Part shown: in pieces, positions 1-7,875 of the stretch
Layout of the letters: each line of letters starts with the position of its first letter
Position numbering within the stretch: the stretch's first letter is position 1
NCBI GenBank assembly: GCA_023419535.1
Contig: JAEZXX010000107.1
Coordinates: 1-11,142 of the forward strand
Source: Pseudomonadota bacterium
GTDB taxonomy: Bacteria; Pseudomonadota; Alphaproteobacteria; Rhizobiales; Rhizobiaceae
Direction: 5' to 3'
Length of the DNA: 11,142 nt
Notes under the pieces: generated by a model
Told to the model about the DNA's origin: nothing
What the model saw: the letters and a program-made list of their open reading frames with translations, nothing else
The model's database searches: none
Translations under genes and position numbers: made by a program

Positions 1-498
1 AAGATCGTCGGCGGCGCCGTGCCGAAGGAATACATCCCGGGCGTCGAGAAGGGCCTTGAGTCCGTGCTGGGTTCGGGCGTGCTGGCCGGCTTCCCGGTTG
101 TCGATCTCAAGGTGTCGCTGATCGACGGCGCTTATCATGACGTCGACTCGTCAGCTCTGGCCTTCGAAATCGCCTCGCGAGCCGCTCTGCGCGAAGCGCT
201 GCAGGAAGGCAGCTCGGTTCTGCTCGAGCCGATCATGAAGGTCGAGGTGGTGACGCCGGAAGATTACACGGGCTCCGTCATTGGCGATCTGAATTCGCGC
301 CGCGGCCAGATTCAGGGCCAGGACATGCGCGGCAACGCCAACGTCATCAACGCGATGGTGCCGCTCGCCAACATGTTCGGCTATGTGAACACGCTGCGGT
401 CGATGTCGCAGGGGCGCGCGACCTTCACCATGCAGTTCGATCACTACGAGCAGGTGCCCAATAACGTTGCTCAGGAGGTTCAGGCGAAATTCGCCTGA
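1..498 (+). CDS. fusA: Elongation factor G, C-terminal part (gene starts before the window)
   Basis: EF-G is the GTPase that drives translocation of tRNA and mRNA on the ribosome. Only the last 165 residues are present, in frame from base 1; the GTPase domain lies off the left edge. The visible part covers the end of domain IV and all of domain V. Recognisable family motifs are PKEYIPGVEKG near the start, SYHDVDSS-like AYHDVDSSALAF, the domain V strand VLLEPIMKVEV, the TGSVIGDLNSRRG segment and the MFGYVNTLRSMSQGRA helix. It ends at TGA 496-498 with the usual NVAQEV tail. It lies 64 bases upstream of tuf, the standard str operon order (rpsL, rpsG, fusA, tuf). No frameshift is seen. Identification is by strong resemblance to known EF-G sequences. 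Confidence 0.97.
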   Translation, partial: KIVGGAVPKEYIPGVEKGLESVLGSGVLAGFPVVDLKVSLIDGAYHDVDSSALAFEIASRAALREALQEGSSVLLEPIMKVEVVTPEDYTGSVIGDLNSRRGQIQGQDMRGNANVINAMVPLANMFGYVNTLRSMSQGRATFTMQFDHYEQVPNNVAQEVQAKFA

Positions 499-562
499 TC
501 CGCCGCAAGTTCACCAGTCACGTTAACCGCCACTACGAGAAAGACCCGGAAGGGAGAATTCG

Positions 563-1753
<1,191 letters not shown>

Positions 1754-1763
1754 GCTTTGAAGT

Positions 1764-1797
1764 GTAGGCGCGGCGGTGATAACGCTGCCGCGCTTAC
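1764..1797 (+). terminator. Long stem-loop 10 bases after tuf (terminator or processing site)
   Basis: Bases 1764-1778 pair with 1783-1797 to give a 15-base-pair stem with three G·U pairs (1767-1794, 1775-1786, 1777-1784) and an ATAA tetraloop at 1779-1782. The core GCGCGGC/GCCGCGC is perfect. It begins ten bases after the tuf stop. No T-run follows (next bases GGCCCCCTCCC), so a classical intrinsic terminator is not proven. It could instead terminate weakly, mark a processing site, or protect the tuf mRNA 3' end. Confidence 0.45.
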
Positions 1798-1803
1798 GGC
1801 CCC

Positions 1804-1820
1804 CTCCCGTCACCCGGGAG
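1804..1820 (+). other. Short stem-loop in the S10 leader
   Basis: CTCCCG at 1804-1809 pairs perfectly with CGGGAG at 1815-1820 around a five-base loop. It follows closely on the long tuf stem-loop. No T-run follows. A short GC-rich stem of this size can occur by chance in such DNA, so its value rests on being part of the series of stems in this spacer. Confidence 0.3.
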
Positions 1821-1831
1821 AGCCGGTTGGG

Positions 1832-1846
1832 TCGCCGCTGCGGCGA
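1832..1846 (+). other. Short stem-loop in the S10 leader with T-rich flank
   Basis: TCGCCG at 1832-1837 pairs with CGGCGA at 1841-1846 around a three-base loop. The following TCTTGTT is only mildly T-rich, so a weak terminator or attenuator is possible but not shown. Confidence 0.25.
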
Positions 1847-1856
1847 TCTTGTTGAA

Positions 1857-1924
1857 ATGTCCGAAGAACTGACCAGCGCTCGGAAAGCGCCGATGACGGC
1901 AGCTCCGACGAGAGGACGAATGCA

Positions 1925-1928
<4 letters not shown>
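1857..1928 (+). other. Candidate 23-codon upstream ORF overlapping the rpsJ start
   Basis: An ATG at 1857 opens a 23-codon frame (MSEELTSARKAPMT...) whose TGA stop at 1926-1928 overlaps the rpsJ ATG at 1925-1927 as ATGA, a classical arrangement for translational coupling. A stem-loop, GCGCT 1876-1880 with AGCGC 1886-1890, lies inside it. Against it: there is no clear Shine-Dalgarno before 1857, and the peptide is not one I recognise. A shorter in-frame start at 1893 has GGAAAG five bases upstream. It could be translated leader, or chance. Confidence 0.2.
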
Positions 1929-2231
<303 letters not shown>

Positions 2232-2233
<2 letters not shown>

Positions 2234-2268
2234 GGAGCGACATGAACCGACCGGGCTTTCGGGCTCCT
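2232..2268 (+). promoter_or_regulatory. Strong ribosome binding site before rplC that can be folded into a hairpin
   Basis: AAGGAG at 2232-2237 overlaps the rpsJ stop and stands four bases before an ATG at 2242 that is in frame with rplC. The same bases AGGAGC (2233-2238) are complementary to GCTCCT at 2263-2268, with a possible inner three-pair stem (2251-2253 with 2260-2262). Folding would hide both the Shine-Dalgarno and ATG 2242. This could be a translational switch, or simply a leftover entry site; the stem is only six base pairs with a long inner loop. Confidence 0.35.
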
Positions 2269-2295
2269 AAGGTTCCTCTGAAGAAAGAACGAGAA

Positions 2296-3021
2296 ATGCG
2301 TTCAGGTGTAATCGCACAGAAGGTCGGCATGACCCGCGTCTACAACGACGCCGGAGAGCATGTTCCGGTCACCGTCCTGAAGGTCGAGAACCTCCAGGTC
2401 GTCGGGCAGCGCACGCAGGAGAAGAACGGCTACACCGCCGTCCAGCTCGGCGTCGGCCTCGCCAAGGTCAAGAACGTCTCGAAGGCGATGCGCGGCGTGT
2501 TCGCGCAGGCGTCCGTCGAGCCGAAGAAGAAGGTCGCGGAGTTCCGCGTCTCCGAGGACAACCTCGTCGAGATCGGCGCCGAGATCACGGCCGAGCACTT
2601 CGTCGCGGGCCAGCTGGTCGACGTGACGGGCACCTCGGTCGGCAAGGGCTTCGCCGGCGCCATCAAGCGCCACAATTTCGGTGGTCTGCGCGCCACCCAC
2701 GGCGTCTCGGTCTCGCACCGCTCGCACGGTTCGACCGGTCAGCGTCAGGATCCGGGCAAGGTCTTCAAGAACAAGAAGATGGCCGGCCACATGGGTCAGA
2801 CCCGCGTGACCACGCAGAACCTGGAAGTCGTCCGCACGGACGCCGACAAGGGCCTGATCCTGATCCGCGGCGCGGTTCCGGGGTCGAAGGGCGGCTGGAT
2901 CTACGTGCGCGACGCCGTCAAGGCGACGCTGCCGGAGAACGCGCCCAAGCCCGCCGCGCTGCGCCAGGCCGCTGCGAACAACGGCACTGAGACGGCCGCC
3001 GCTTCCGAGGGAGCCGAGTAA
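2296..3021 (+). CDS. rplC: 50S ribosomal protein L3
   Basis: L3 is an early 23S rRNA-binding protein close to the peptidyl transferase centre. With the start at 2296 it has 241 residues and begins MRSGVIAQKVGMTRVY, the usual L3 start in this group. Conserved blocks are GKGFAG at about 116-121, KRHNFGG, and GSTGQRQDPG with Q149, equivalent to the glutamine that PrmB methylates in E. coli. The C-terminal AAANNGTETAAASEGAE tail is low-complexity, as often in Alphaproteobacteria. An alternative in-frame ATG at 2242 adds 18 residues (MNRPGFRAPKVPLKKERE) and has a much stronger Shine-Dalgarno; the family start has only weak AG-rich sequence before it. I favour 2296 on conservation, with real doubt. 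The stop shares a base with the rplD start (TAATG). Confidence 0.95.
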   Translation: MRSGVIAQKVGMTRVYNDAGEHVPVTVLKVENLQVVGQRTQEKNGYTAVQLGVGLAKVKNVSKAMRGVFAQASVEPKKKVAEFRVSEDNLVEIGAEITAEHFVAGQLVDVTGTSVGKGFAGAIKRHNFGGLRATHGVSVSHRSHGSTGQRQDPGKVFKNKKMAGHMGQTRVTTQNLEVVRTDADKGLILIRGAVPGSKGGWIYVRDAVKATLPENAPKPAALRQAAANNGTETAAASEGAE

Positions 3022-3641
3022 TGGACATCACGATCAAATCCCTCGACGGCAAGGACGCCGGCCAGGTGACGCTCGCCGACGAGATCTTCGGTCTCGATCC
3101 GCGCGAGGACATCCTGCAGCGCATGGTCCGCTACCAGCTCGCCAAGCGCCAGCAGGGCTCGCACCAGACGCTCGGCCGCGCCGAGATCGCGCGCACCGGC
3201 GCCAAGCTCTACAAGCAGAAGGGCACCGGTCGCGCCCGTCACGGCTCGGCGCGCGCGCCGCAGTTCCGCGGCGGCGGCAAGGCCCACGGCCCGGTCTCGC
3301 GCTCCCACGCGCATGACCTGCCCAAGAAGGTCCGCGCCCTGGCGCTGCGCCACGCCCTGTCGGCGAAGGCGAAGTCCGGCGGCCTGATCGTCGTCGACGA
3401 CCTCGTCTCGCAGGACGGCAAGACGAAGGCCATGCTGCAGCAGTTCGCCGGCCTCGGCGTGACGAACGCGCTGGTCATCGGCGGCGCGGAGCTGAACGAG
3501 AACTTCGCGCGCTCGACCCGCAACATCCCGCACGTCGACGTGCTGCCCGTCCAGGGCATCAACGTCTACGACATTCTCCGCCGCCAGACGCTGGTCCTGT
3601 CGAAGGCCGCGGTCGAGGCTCTCGAGGAGCGCTTCAAGTGA
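3021..3641 (+). CDS. rplD: 50S ribosomal protein L4
   Basis: L4 binds 23S rRNA early, and its long loop lines the nascent peptide tunnel; in E. coli it is also the repressor of the S10 operon. The product has 206 residues, the normal length. The tunnel loop is recognisable from residue 68 onward as GTGRARHGSARAPQFRGGG. Other family segments are VRYQLAKRQQG near residue 37, LPKKVRALALRHALS, and the C-terminal NVYDILRRQTLVLSKAAVEALEE. The start is backed by GAGGGAG at 3007-3013 with seven bases of spacing and overlaps the rplC stop by one base, suggesting coupled translation. The first 58 codons contain only about three A/T-ending codons, a strong bias typical of a highly expressed gene in a GC-rich genome. 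Confidence 0.98.
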   Translation: MDITIKSLDGKDAGQVTLADEIFGLDPREDILQRMVRYQLAKRQQGSHQTLGRAEIARTGAKLYKQKGTGRARHGSARAPQFRGGGKAHGPVSRSHAHDLPKKVRALALRHALSAKAKSGGLIVVDDLVSQDGKTKAMLQQFAGLGVTNALVIGGAELNENFARSTRNIPHVDVLPVQGINVYDILRRQTLVLSKAAVEALEERFK

Positions 3642-3931
3642 CCGATCTTCGCCACTACGACGTCATCACGAGCCCGGTCGTCACCGAAAAGTCGACCATG
3701 GCCTCGGACAACAACCAGGTCGTCTTCAACGTCCCGCAGACCGCGACCAAGCCCGCCATCAAGGCGGCGGTCGAGGCGCTGTTCGGCGTCAAGGTGAAGG
3801 CGGTCAACACGCTGATCCGCAAGGGCAAGACGCGACGCTTCCGGGGCCGTCCGGGCCGCCAGAGCGACCAGAAGAAGGCGATCGTGACGCTGGCCGAGGG
3901 CCAGTCCATCGACGTCTCGACCGGGCTCTGA
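3638..3931 (+). CDS. rplW: 50S ribosomal protein L23
   Basis: L23 lies at the exit of the peptide tunnel and is the docking point for trigger factor and the signal recognition particle. The product has 97 residues, as usual. The N-terminus HYDVITSPVVTEKS contains E17, matching the E. coli glutamate (E18) needed for trigger factor binding. The loop NTLIRKGKTRRFRGRPGR, which reaches into the tunnel, is intact. The start is a GTG that overlaps the rplD stop as GTGA. GAGGAG at 3624-3629, eight bases upstream, fixes this start; it is the only GTG start in the set. The four-base overlap suggests that its translation depends on ribosomes finishing rplD. Confidence 0.97.
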   Translation: MTDLRHYDVITSPVVTEKSTMASDNNQVVFNVPQTATKPAIKAAVEALFGVKVKAVNTLIRKGKTRRFRGRPGRQSDQKKAIVTLAEGQSIDVSTGL

Positions 3932-3954
3932 AGGCTTAGGACGAGGATAAGAAC

Positions 3955-4791
3955 ATGGCACTGAAGAACTTCAAACCGGTCACGCCGAGCCTTCGCCAGC
4001 TCGTCATCGTCGACCGCTCGGGTCTGTGGAAGGGCAAGCCGGTCAAGCAGTTGACCGAGGGCCTGACGCAGAAGGGCGGCCGCAACAACACCGGTCGCAT
4101 CACGGCCCGCTACCAGGGCGGCGGTCACAAGCGCACCTATCGCGTCATCGACTTCAAGCGTCGCAAGCTCGACGTCGTCGCGACGGTGGAGCGCCTCGAA
4201 TACGACCCGAACCGCTCGGCTTTCATCGCGCTCGTCCGCTACGAGGACGGCGAGATGAGCTACATCCTGGCGCCGCAGCGTCTGGCCGCCGGCGACAAGA
4301 TCGTCTCCTCGGCCAAGAACATCGACGTCAAGCCGGGCAACGCGATGCCGCTGTCGGCGATGCCGGTCGGCACCATCATCCACAATGTGGAGATGAAGCC
4401 GGAGAAGGGCGGTCAGATCGCCCGCTCCGCCGGCACCTACGCGCAGCTGGTCGGCCGCGACGCCGGCATGGCGATCCTCCGCCTGAACTCGGGCGAGCAG
4501 CGCCTCGTCCCGGGCGCGTGCTTCGCGACCGTCGGCGCCGTGTCGAACCCCGACCACGGCAACATCAACCTCGGCAAGGCGGGTCGCTCCGTCTGGCTCG
4601 GCCGTCGCCCGCATGTGCGCGGCGTCGCCATGAACCCGGTCGACCATCCGCACGGCGGTGGTGAAGGCCGCACCTCGGGTGGCCGTCATCCGGTCTCGCC
4701 CTGGGGGAAGCCGACCAAGGGCAAGCGCACGCGTCAGAACAAGTCGACCGACAAGTTCATCATGCGCTCGCGCCATCAGCGCAAGAAGTAA
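3955..4791 (+). CDS. rplB: 50S ribosomal protein L2
   Basis: L2 is one of the most conserved 23S rRNA-binding proteins. It is needed for subunit association and supports the peptidyl transferase centre. The product has 278 residues (family about 270-280). It begins MALKNFKPVTPSLRQLV and carries the GGRNNTGRITARYQGGGHK basic segment, the central SH3/OB-like part (EYDPNRSAFIALV), and the C-terminal motif VDHPHGGGEGR with H231 and H233. H231 corresponds to the histidine near 229 studied in E. coli. It ends RSRHQRKK. GAGGA at 3943-3947, seven bases before ATG, supports the start. It stands 23 bases after rplW, the normal order. Confidence 0.98.
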   Translation: MALKNFKPVTPSLRQLVIVDRSGLWKGKPVKQLTEGLTQKGGRNNTGRITARYQGGGHKRTYRVIDFKRRKLDVVATVERLEYDPNRSAFIALVRYEDGEMSYILAPQRLAAGDKIVSSAKNIDVKPGNAMPLSAMPVGTIIHNVEMKPEKGGQIARSAGTYAQLVGRDAGMAILRLNSGEQRLVPGACFATVGAVSNPDHGNINLGKAGRSVWLGRRPHVRGVAMNPVDHPHGGGEGRTSGGRHPVSPWGKPTKGKRTRQNKSTDKFIMRSRHQRKK

Positions 4792-4803
4792 GGGTAGTTT
4801 GAG

Positions 4804-5082
4804 ATGACACGTTCCGTCTGGAAGGGCCCGTTCGTCGATGGCTACCTTCTCAAGAAGGCCGACAAGGTCCGCTCGGGTGGCCGCAACGAGGTGATCAAGA
4901 TCTGGAGCCGCCGCTCCACGATCCTGCCGCAGTTCGTCGGGCTCACCTTCGGGGTCTACAACGGCTCCAAGCACGTCCCGGTGTCGGTGTCCGAGGACAT
5001 GGTCGGACACAAGTTCGGCGAATTCTCCCCGACCCGCACCTATTACGGCCACGGCGCCGACAAGAAGGCGAAGAGGAAGTAA
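4804..5082 (+). CDS. rpsS: 30S ribosomal protein S19
   Basis: S19 forms a pair with S13 in the head of the small subunit and contacts 16S rRNA and the A-site tRNA. The 92-residue product matches the family length of about 92. Seen from the start: TRSVWKGPFVDGYLLKK, then IKIWSRRSTILPQFVGLTF, NGSKHVPVSVSEDMVGHK, and the signature GEFSPTRTYYGHGADKK near the end. It begins 12 bases after rplB, with AAGGG at 4790-4794 as a moderate ribosome binding site. Its own stop lies two bases before the rplV start, and its last codons contain the Shine-Dalgarno for rplV. Confidence 0.98.
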   Translation: MTRSVWKGPFVDGYLLKKADKVRSGGRNEVIKIWSRRSTILPQFVGLTFGVYNGSKHVPVSVSEDMVGHKFGEFSPTRTYYGHGADKKAKRK

Positions 5083-5084
5083 TC

Positions 5085-5471
5085 ATGGGCAAGGCCAAGG
5101 CCGAGCGCGTGCTGAAGGACAACGAGGCGAAGGCAGTCGCCCGTACGATCCGCGTCAGCCCGCAGAAACTGAACCTCGTCGCTGCGATGATCCGCGGCAA
5201 GAAGGTGGACACGGCGCTCGCCGACCTGACCTTCTCGCGCAAGCGCATCGCCGAGACGGTCAAGAAGACGCTGGAAAGCGCGATCGCGAACGCCGAGAAC
5301 AACCATGACCTCGATGTCGACGCCCTGTTCGTCGCCGAGGCCTATGTCGGCAAGTCGATCACGATGAAGCGCTTCCACGCCCGCGGGCGTGGCCGCGCCA
5401 GCCGCGTCGAGAAGCCGTTCTCGCACCTGACGATCGTGGTCCGCGAGCGGGCCGAAGAGGAGGCCGCGTAA
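5085..5471 (+). CDS. rplV: 50S ribosomal protein L22
   Basis: L22 binds all domains of 23S rRNA, and its long beta-hairpin lines the peptide tunnel, where changes can give macrolide resistance. The product has 128 residues, longer than E. coli L22 (110) but usual for Alphaproteobacteria, owing to an N-terminal Lys/Ala-rich extension before RTIRVSPQKLNLVA. The hairpin and C-terminal signature KRFHARGRGRASRVEKPFSH is present, followed by LTIVVRE. GAGGA at 5073-5077 supports the start. Its stop overlaps the rpsC ATG by one base (TAATG), and GAAGAGGAGG at 5454-5463 inside its last codons is the rpsC ribosome binding site. Confidence 0.98.
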   Translation: MGKAKAERVLKDNEAKAVARTIRVSPQKLNLVAAMIRGKKVDTALADLTFSRKRIAETVKKTLESAIANAENNHDLDVDALFVAEAYVGKSITMKRFHARGRGRASRVEKPFSHLTIVVRERAEEEAA

Positions 5472-6196
5472 TGGGTCAGAAGATCAACCCGACCGGTTTC
5501 CGGCTCGGCATCAACCGCACCTGGGATTCGCGCTGGTACGCGAACACCGGCGAGTACGGCAAGCTGCTCCACGAGGACCTTGCGATCCGCAAGTACCTCC
5601 TCAACGAGCTGAAGCAGGCGGCGGTCTCCAAGGTCGTCATCGAGCGTCCGCACAAGAAGTGCCGCATCACGGTCCACTCGGCGCGTCCGGGCATCGTGAT
5701 CGGCAAGAAGGGCGCCGACATCGAGAAGCTCCGCAAGAAGCTGACCTCGATGACGGGCGTCGAGACGCACATCAACATCGTCGAGGTGCGCAAGCCCGAG
5801 ACGGACGCGACGCTCGTGGCGCAGTCGATCGCCCAGCAGCTGGAGCGCCGCGTGGCGTTCCGCCGCGCCATGAAGCGCGCCGTCCAGTCGGCGATGCGCC
5901 TCGGCGCCGAGGGCATCCGCATCAACTGCGCGGGTCGTCTCGGCGGTGCGGAGATCGCGCGCATGGAGTGGTACCGCGAGGGCCGCGTGCCCCTGCACAC
6001 GCTCCGTGCGGACGTCGACTACGGCGTCGCCGAGGCCCACACGGCCTATGGCGTGTGCGGCGTGAAGGTCTGGATCTTCAAGGGCGAGATCCTGGAGCAT
6101 GATCCGATGGCGTCGGAACGCCGGGCGGTCGAGGGCGACGGCTCTAACTCGGGTGGCGGCCAGCGTCGTCGCGAGCGCGAGCGCGAGCACGCCTGA
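5471..6196 (+). CDS. rpsC: 30S ribosomal protein S3
   Basis: S3 is a head protein of the small subunit at the mRNA entry channel, where with S4 and S5 it helps unwind mRNA. The product has 241 residues (E. coli 233). It begins MGQKINPTGFRLGI. A type II KH domain is marked by GIVIGKKG, with the GKKG loop at residues 78-81. The C-terminal domain shows CAGRLGGAEIARMEWYREG and ADVDYGVAEAHTAYG. The tail after the core is Arg/Glu/Gly-rich low complexity, as in related bacteria. Start support is the very strong GAAGAGGAGG seven bases upstream; the one-base overlap with rplV suggests coupled translation. Confidence 0.98.
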   Translation: MGQKINPTGFRLGINRTWDSRWYANTGEYGKLLHEDLAIRKYLLNELKQAAVSKVVIERPHKKCRITVHSARPGIVIGKKGADIEKLRKKLTSMTGVETHINIVEVRKPETDATLVAQSIAQQLERRVAFRRAMKRAVQSAMRLGAEGIRINCAGRLGGAEIARMEWYREGRVPLHTLRADVDYGVAEAHTAYGVCGVKVWIFKGEILEHDPMASERRAVEGDGSNSGGGQRRREREREHA

Positions 6197-6222
6197 GCTT
6201 GAAGGTTTCGGAGTAAAGACAA

Positions 6223-6636
6223 ATGTTGCAGCCAAAGCGCACGAAATTCCGGAAGGCGTTCAAGGGACGCATTCACGGTGCTTCGAAAGGCGGCTCGCTC
6301 CTGAACTTCGGCAATTTCGGCCTGAAGGCTCTGGAGCCCGAGCGTGTCACCGCGCGCCAGATCGAGGCGGCCCGCCGCGCGATCACGCGTCAGATGAAGC
6401 GCCAGGGGCGCGTGTGGATCCGGATCTTCCCGGACCTGCCCGTGACCGCCAAGCCCACCGAAGTCCGCATGGGTAAGGGCAAGGGCGCGATCGAATACTG
6501 GGCGGCCCGCGTCGCCCCCGGTCGCATCATGTTCGAGATCGACGGCGTCGCCGAGGACGTGGCCCGCGAGGCGCTGCGTCTCGGAGCGGCCAAGCTGCCG
6601 ATCCGCACCCGCGTCATCCAGCGCATCGCCGAGTAA
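6223..6636 (+). CDS. rplP: 50S ribosomal protein L16
   Basis: L16 binds 23S rRNA near the A site and is needed for late assembly of the large subunit and for tRNA accommodation. The 137-residue product has family length. Landmarks are MLQPKRTKFRKAFKGR at the start, FGNFGLKALEP, and the loop PVTAKPTEVRMGKGKG ending at residue 88. This loop reaches towards the tRNA and contains R82, near the position of the hydroxylated arginine of E. coli L16 (R81). The protein ends RTRVIQRIAE. GGAG at 6210-6213, nine bases before ATG, is a moderate ribosome binding site. The 26-base gap from rpsC shows no special structure. Confidence 0.98.
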   Translation: MLQPKRTKFRKAFKGRIHGASKGGSLLNFGNFGLKALEPERVTARQIEAARRAITRQMKRQGRVWIRIFPDLPVTAKPTEVRMGKGKGAIEYWAARVAPGRIMFEIDGVAEDVAREALRLGAAKLPIRTRVIQRIAE

Positions 6637-6650
6637 GGAAGGGTTCGACC

Positions 6651-6854
6651 ATGACGAAGGCTTCCGACTTCCGGACCAAGACGGCCGACGAGCTGAACGA
6701 TCAGCTCGGCTCGCTCAAGAAAGAGCAGTTCAATCTGCGCTTCCAGCGTGCTACGGGCCAGCTCGAGAACACCGCGCGTGTGAAGGAGATCCGTCGCGAC
6801 ATCGCCCGGATCAAGACCCTCGCCCGCCAGAACGCGGCCGACAGCAAGGCCTGA
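6651..6854 (+). CDS. rpmC: 50S ribosomal protein L29
   Basis: L29 is a small helical protein beside L23 at the tunnel exit. The product has 67 residues, within the family range (about 60-70). It shows the expected two-helix pattern, with the signature LKKEQFNLRFQRATGQLEN followed by TARVKEIRRDIARIKTL. The start is supported by a strong AGGAAGGG at 6636-6643 that overlaps the rplP stop and lies seven bases before ATG. Ten bases separate it from rpsQ. Its identity rests on both sequence and the invariant rplP-rpmC-rpsQ order. Confidence 0.97.
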   Translation: MTKASDFRTKTADELNDQLGSLKKEQFNLRFQRATGQLENTARVKEIRRDIARIKTLARQNAADSKA

Positions 6855-6864
6855 GAGAGTAACG

Positions 6865-7110
6865 ATGCCCAAACGCGTTTTGCAGGGGACCGTGGTCTCC
6901 GACAAGAATGACAAGACGGTCGTGGTGCTCGTGGAGCGTCGCTTCACCCATCCGCTGTTCAAGAAGACCGTGCGCCGGTCGAAGAAGTACAAGGCGCACG
7001 ACGAGACCAATGCCTACAAGGTCGGCGACATCGTCTCCATCGAGGAGACCCGTCCGATCTCGAAGGACAAGACCTGGACGGTCGTCGCGAACGTCGCGGC
7101 GTCGAACTGA
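6865..7110 (+). CDS. rpsQ: 30S ribosomal protein S17
   Basis: S17 is an OB-fold primary 16S rRNA-binding protein in the body of the small subunit. The product has 81 residues (E. coli 84). Clear family segments are RVLQGTVVSDKNDKTVVV, THPLFKKTVRRSKKYKAHDE and VGDIVSIEETRPISKDKTW. The ribosome binding site is weak: GAGAGAG at 6853-6859 overlaps the rpmC stop, five bases before ATG, so reinitiation by ribosomes leaving rpmC is plausible. It is the last gene of the S10 group in the usual division; a 65-base spacer with a stem-loop follows before rplN. Confidence 0.98.
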   Translation: MPKRVLQGTVVSDKNDKTVVVLVERRFTHPLFKKTVRRSKKYKAHDETNAYKVGDIVSIEETRPISKDKTWTVVANVAASN

Positions 7111-7128
7111 ACTCTAGGACATTCGGGC

Positions 7129-7151
7129 CGGCGCGGCGAAAGCGCCGCCCG
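7129..7151 (+). other. Stem-loop between rpsQ and rplN
   Basis: CGG-GCGGCG (7129-7138, with C7132 bulged) pairs with CGCCGCCCG (7143-7151) to give nine base pairs with an AAAG loop. It lies in the 65-base spacer 7111-7175, the boundary between the S10 and spc operons. There is no T-run after it, so it is not a standard terminator. It may mark an mRNA processing point or be the remnant of an operon boundary. The rplN Shine-Dalgarno GAAGG (7162-7166) lies just downstream and is left free. Confidence 0.4.
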
Positions 7152-7175
7152 ACCGTTGAATGAAGGCGGCCTGAC

Positions 7176-7544
7176 ATGATTCAGATGCAGACTAACCTCG
7201 ATGTCGCGGACAACTCCGGCGCCCGTCGGGTCATGTGCATCAAGGTGCTGGGCGGTTCGAAGCGGAAGTATGCCTCGGTGGGCGACGTGATCGTCGTCTC
7301 CATCAAGGAGGCCATTCCGCGCGGCCGCGTGAAGAAGGGCGACGTGATGAAGGCCGTGGTGGTGCGTACCGCCAAGGACATCCGTCGCGCGGACGGCTCG
7401 GTGATCCGGTTCGACCGGAACGCCGCCGTCCTGATCGACAACAAGAAGGAGCCGGTCGGCACGCGTATCTTCGGCCCGGTTCCCCGCGAGCTTCGTGGCA
7501 AGAACCACATGAAGATCATCTCGCTGGCCCCCGAAGTGCTCTGA
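7176..7544 (+). CDS. rplN: 50S ribosomal protein L14
   Basis: L14 binds 23S rRNA at the subunit interface and forms part of an intersubunit bridge; it is also where RsfS binds to block subunit joining. The 122-residue product equals the family length. It begins MIQMQTNLDVADNSGARRVMCI, with the signature continuing as KVLGGSKRKYASVGD, then IPRGRVKKGDVMKAVVVRT, RFDRNAAVLI and GTRIFGPVPRELR. GAAGG at 7162-7166, nine bases upstream, supports the start. It opens the spc operon. Confidence 0.98.
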   Translation: MIQMQTNLDVADNSGARRVMCIKVLGGSKRKYASVGDVIVVSIKEAIPRGRVKKGDVMKAVVVRTAKDIRRADGSVIRFDRNAAVLIDNKKEPVGTRIFGPVPRELRGKNHMKIISLAPEVL

Positions 7545-7554
7545 GGACCGGACG

Positions 7555-7875
7555 ATGCAGAAGATCAAGAAGGGCGACAACGTCGTCGTGCTCGCCGGCA
7601 AGGACAAGGGCCGCACCGGCGAGGTCATTCAGGTGATGCCGAAGGACGATCGCGCGCTCGTGCGCGGCGTCAACATGGTGAAGCGTCACCAGAAGCAGAC
7701 CGCCTCCCAGGAAGCGGGCATCATCAACAAGGAAGCCCCGATCCATCTGTCGAACCTGTCGCTGACCGACAAGAACGGCAAGGCGACGCGCGTCGGCTTC
7801 AAGTTCGTGGGCGAGGGCGAGAACGCCAAGAAGGTGCGCTTCGCCAAGACGACCGGAGACCAGATCGATGGCTGA
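7555..7875 (+). CDS. rplX: 50S ribosomal protein L24
   Basis: L24 is an assembly-initiating protein that binds the 5' domain of 23S rRNA near the tunnel exit. The product has 106 residues (family about 103-107). The KOW motif is visible at the start as KIKKGDNVVVLAGKDKGRTGEV, followed by VRGVNMVKRHQK and the conserved PIHLSNLSL strand. The ribosome binding site TGAGGA at 7542-7547 includes the rplN stop codon and stands seven bases before ATG. Its end overlaps the rplE start by eight bases, the largest gene overlap in the window. Confidence 0.98.
   Translation: MQKIKKGDNVVVLAGKDKGRTGEVIQVMPKDDRALVRGVNMVKRHQKQTASQEAGIINKEAPIHLSNLSLTDKNGKATRVGFKFVGEGENAKKVRFAKTTGDQIDG

Larger units (their letters stand above)
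1754..1924 (+). promoter_or_regulatory. tuf–rpsJ spacer, structured S10 operon leader
   Basis: This 171-base spacer separates the str and S10 operons. I see four potential stem-loops in order: 1764-1797, 1804-1820, 1832-1846 and 1876-1890. In E. coli the S10 operon has a structured leader through which L4 represses its own operon, but I see no sequence resemblance to that leader, so any L4 control here is only an analogy. No convincing -35/-10 pair is visible. The rpsJ ribosome binding site AGAGGA lies at 1911-1916, eight bases before the start codon. The region is the likely place for transcription of the S10 operon to be adjusted relative to tuf. Confidence 0.45.

Noticed and set aside
1798..1924. 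Promoter for the S10 operon
   Set aside because: No hexamer pair with suitable spacing was convincing; TTGGGT at 1827-1832 has no acceptable -10 partner.
2242..2295. N-terminal extension of rplC as the annotated start
   Set aside because: The conserved L3 start is MRSGVIAQKVGMTRV at 2296 and the added residues match nothing in the family. I kept it as a finding because of its strong ribosome binding site.
3655..5052. Minus-strand open frame of 465 codons opposite rplW, rplB and rpsS
   Set aside because: It spans several conserved plus-strand genes, has low-complexity Arg/Ala/Asp/Val composition, and has no recognisable domain; an antisense shadow.
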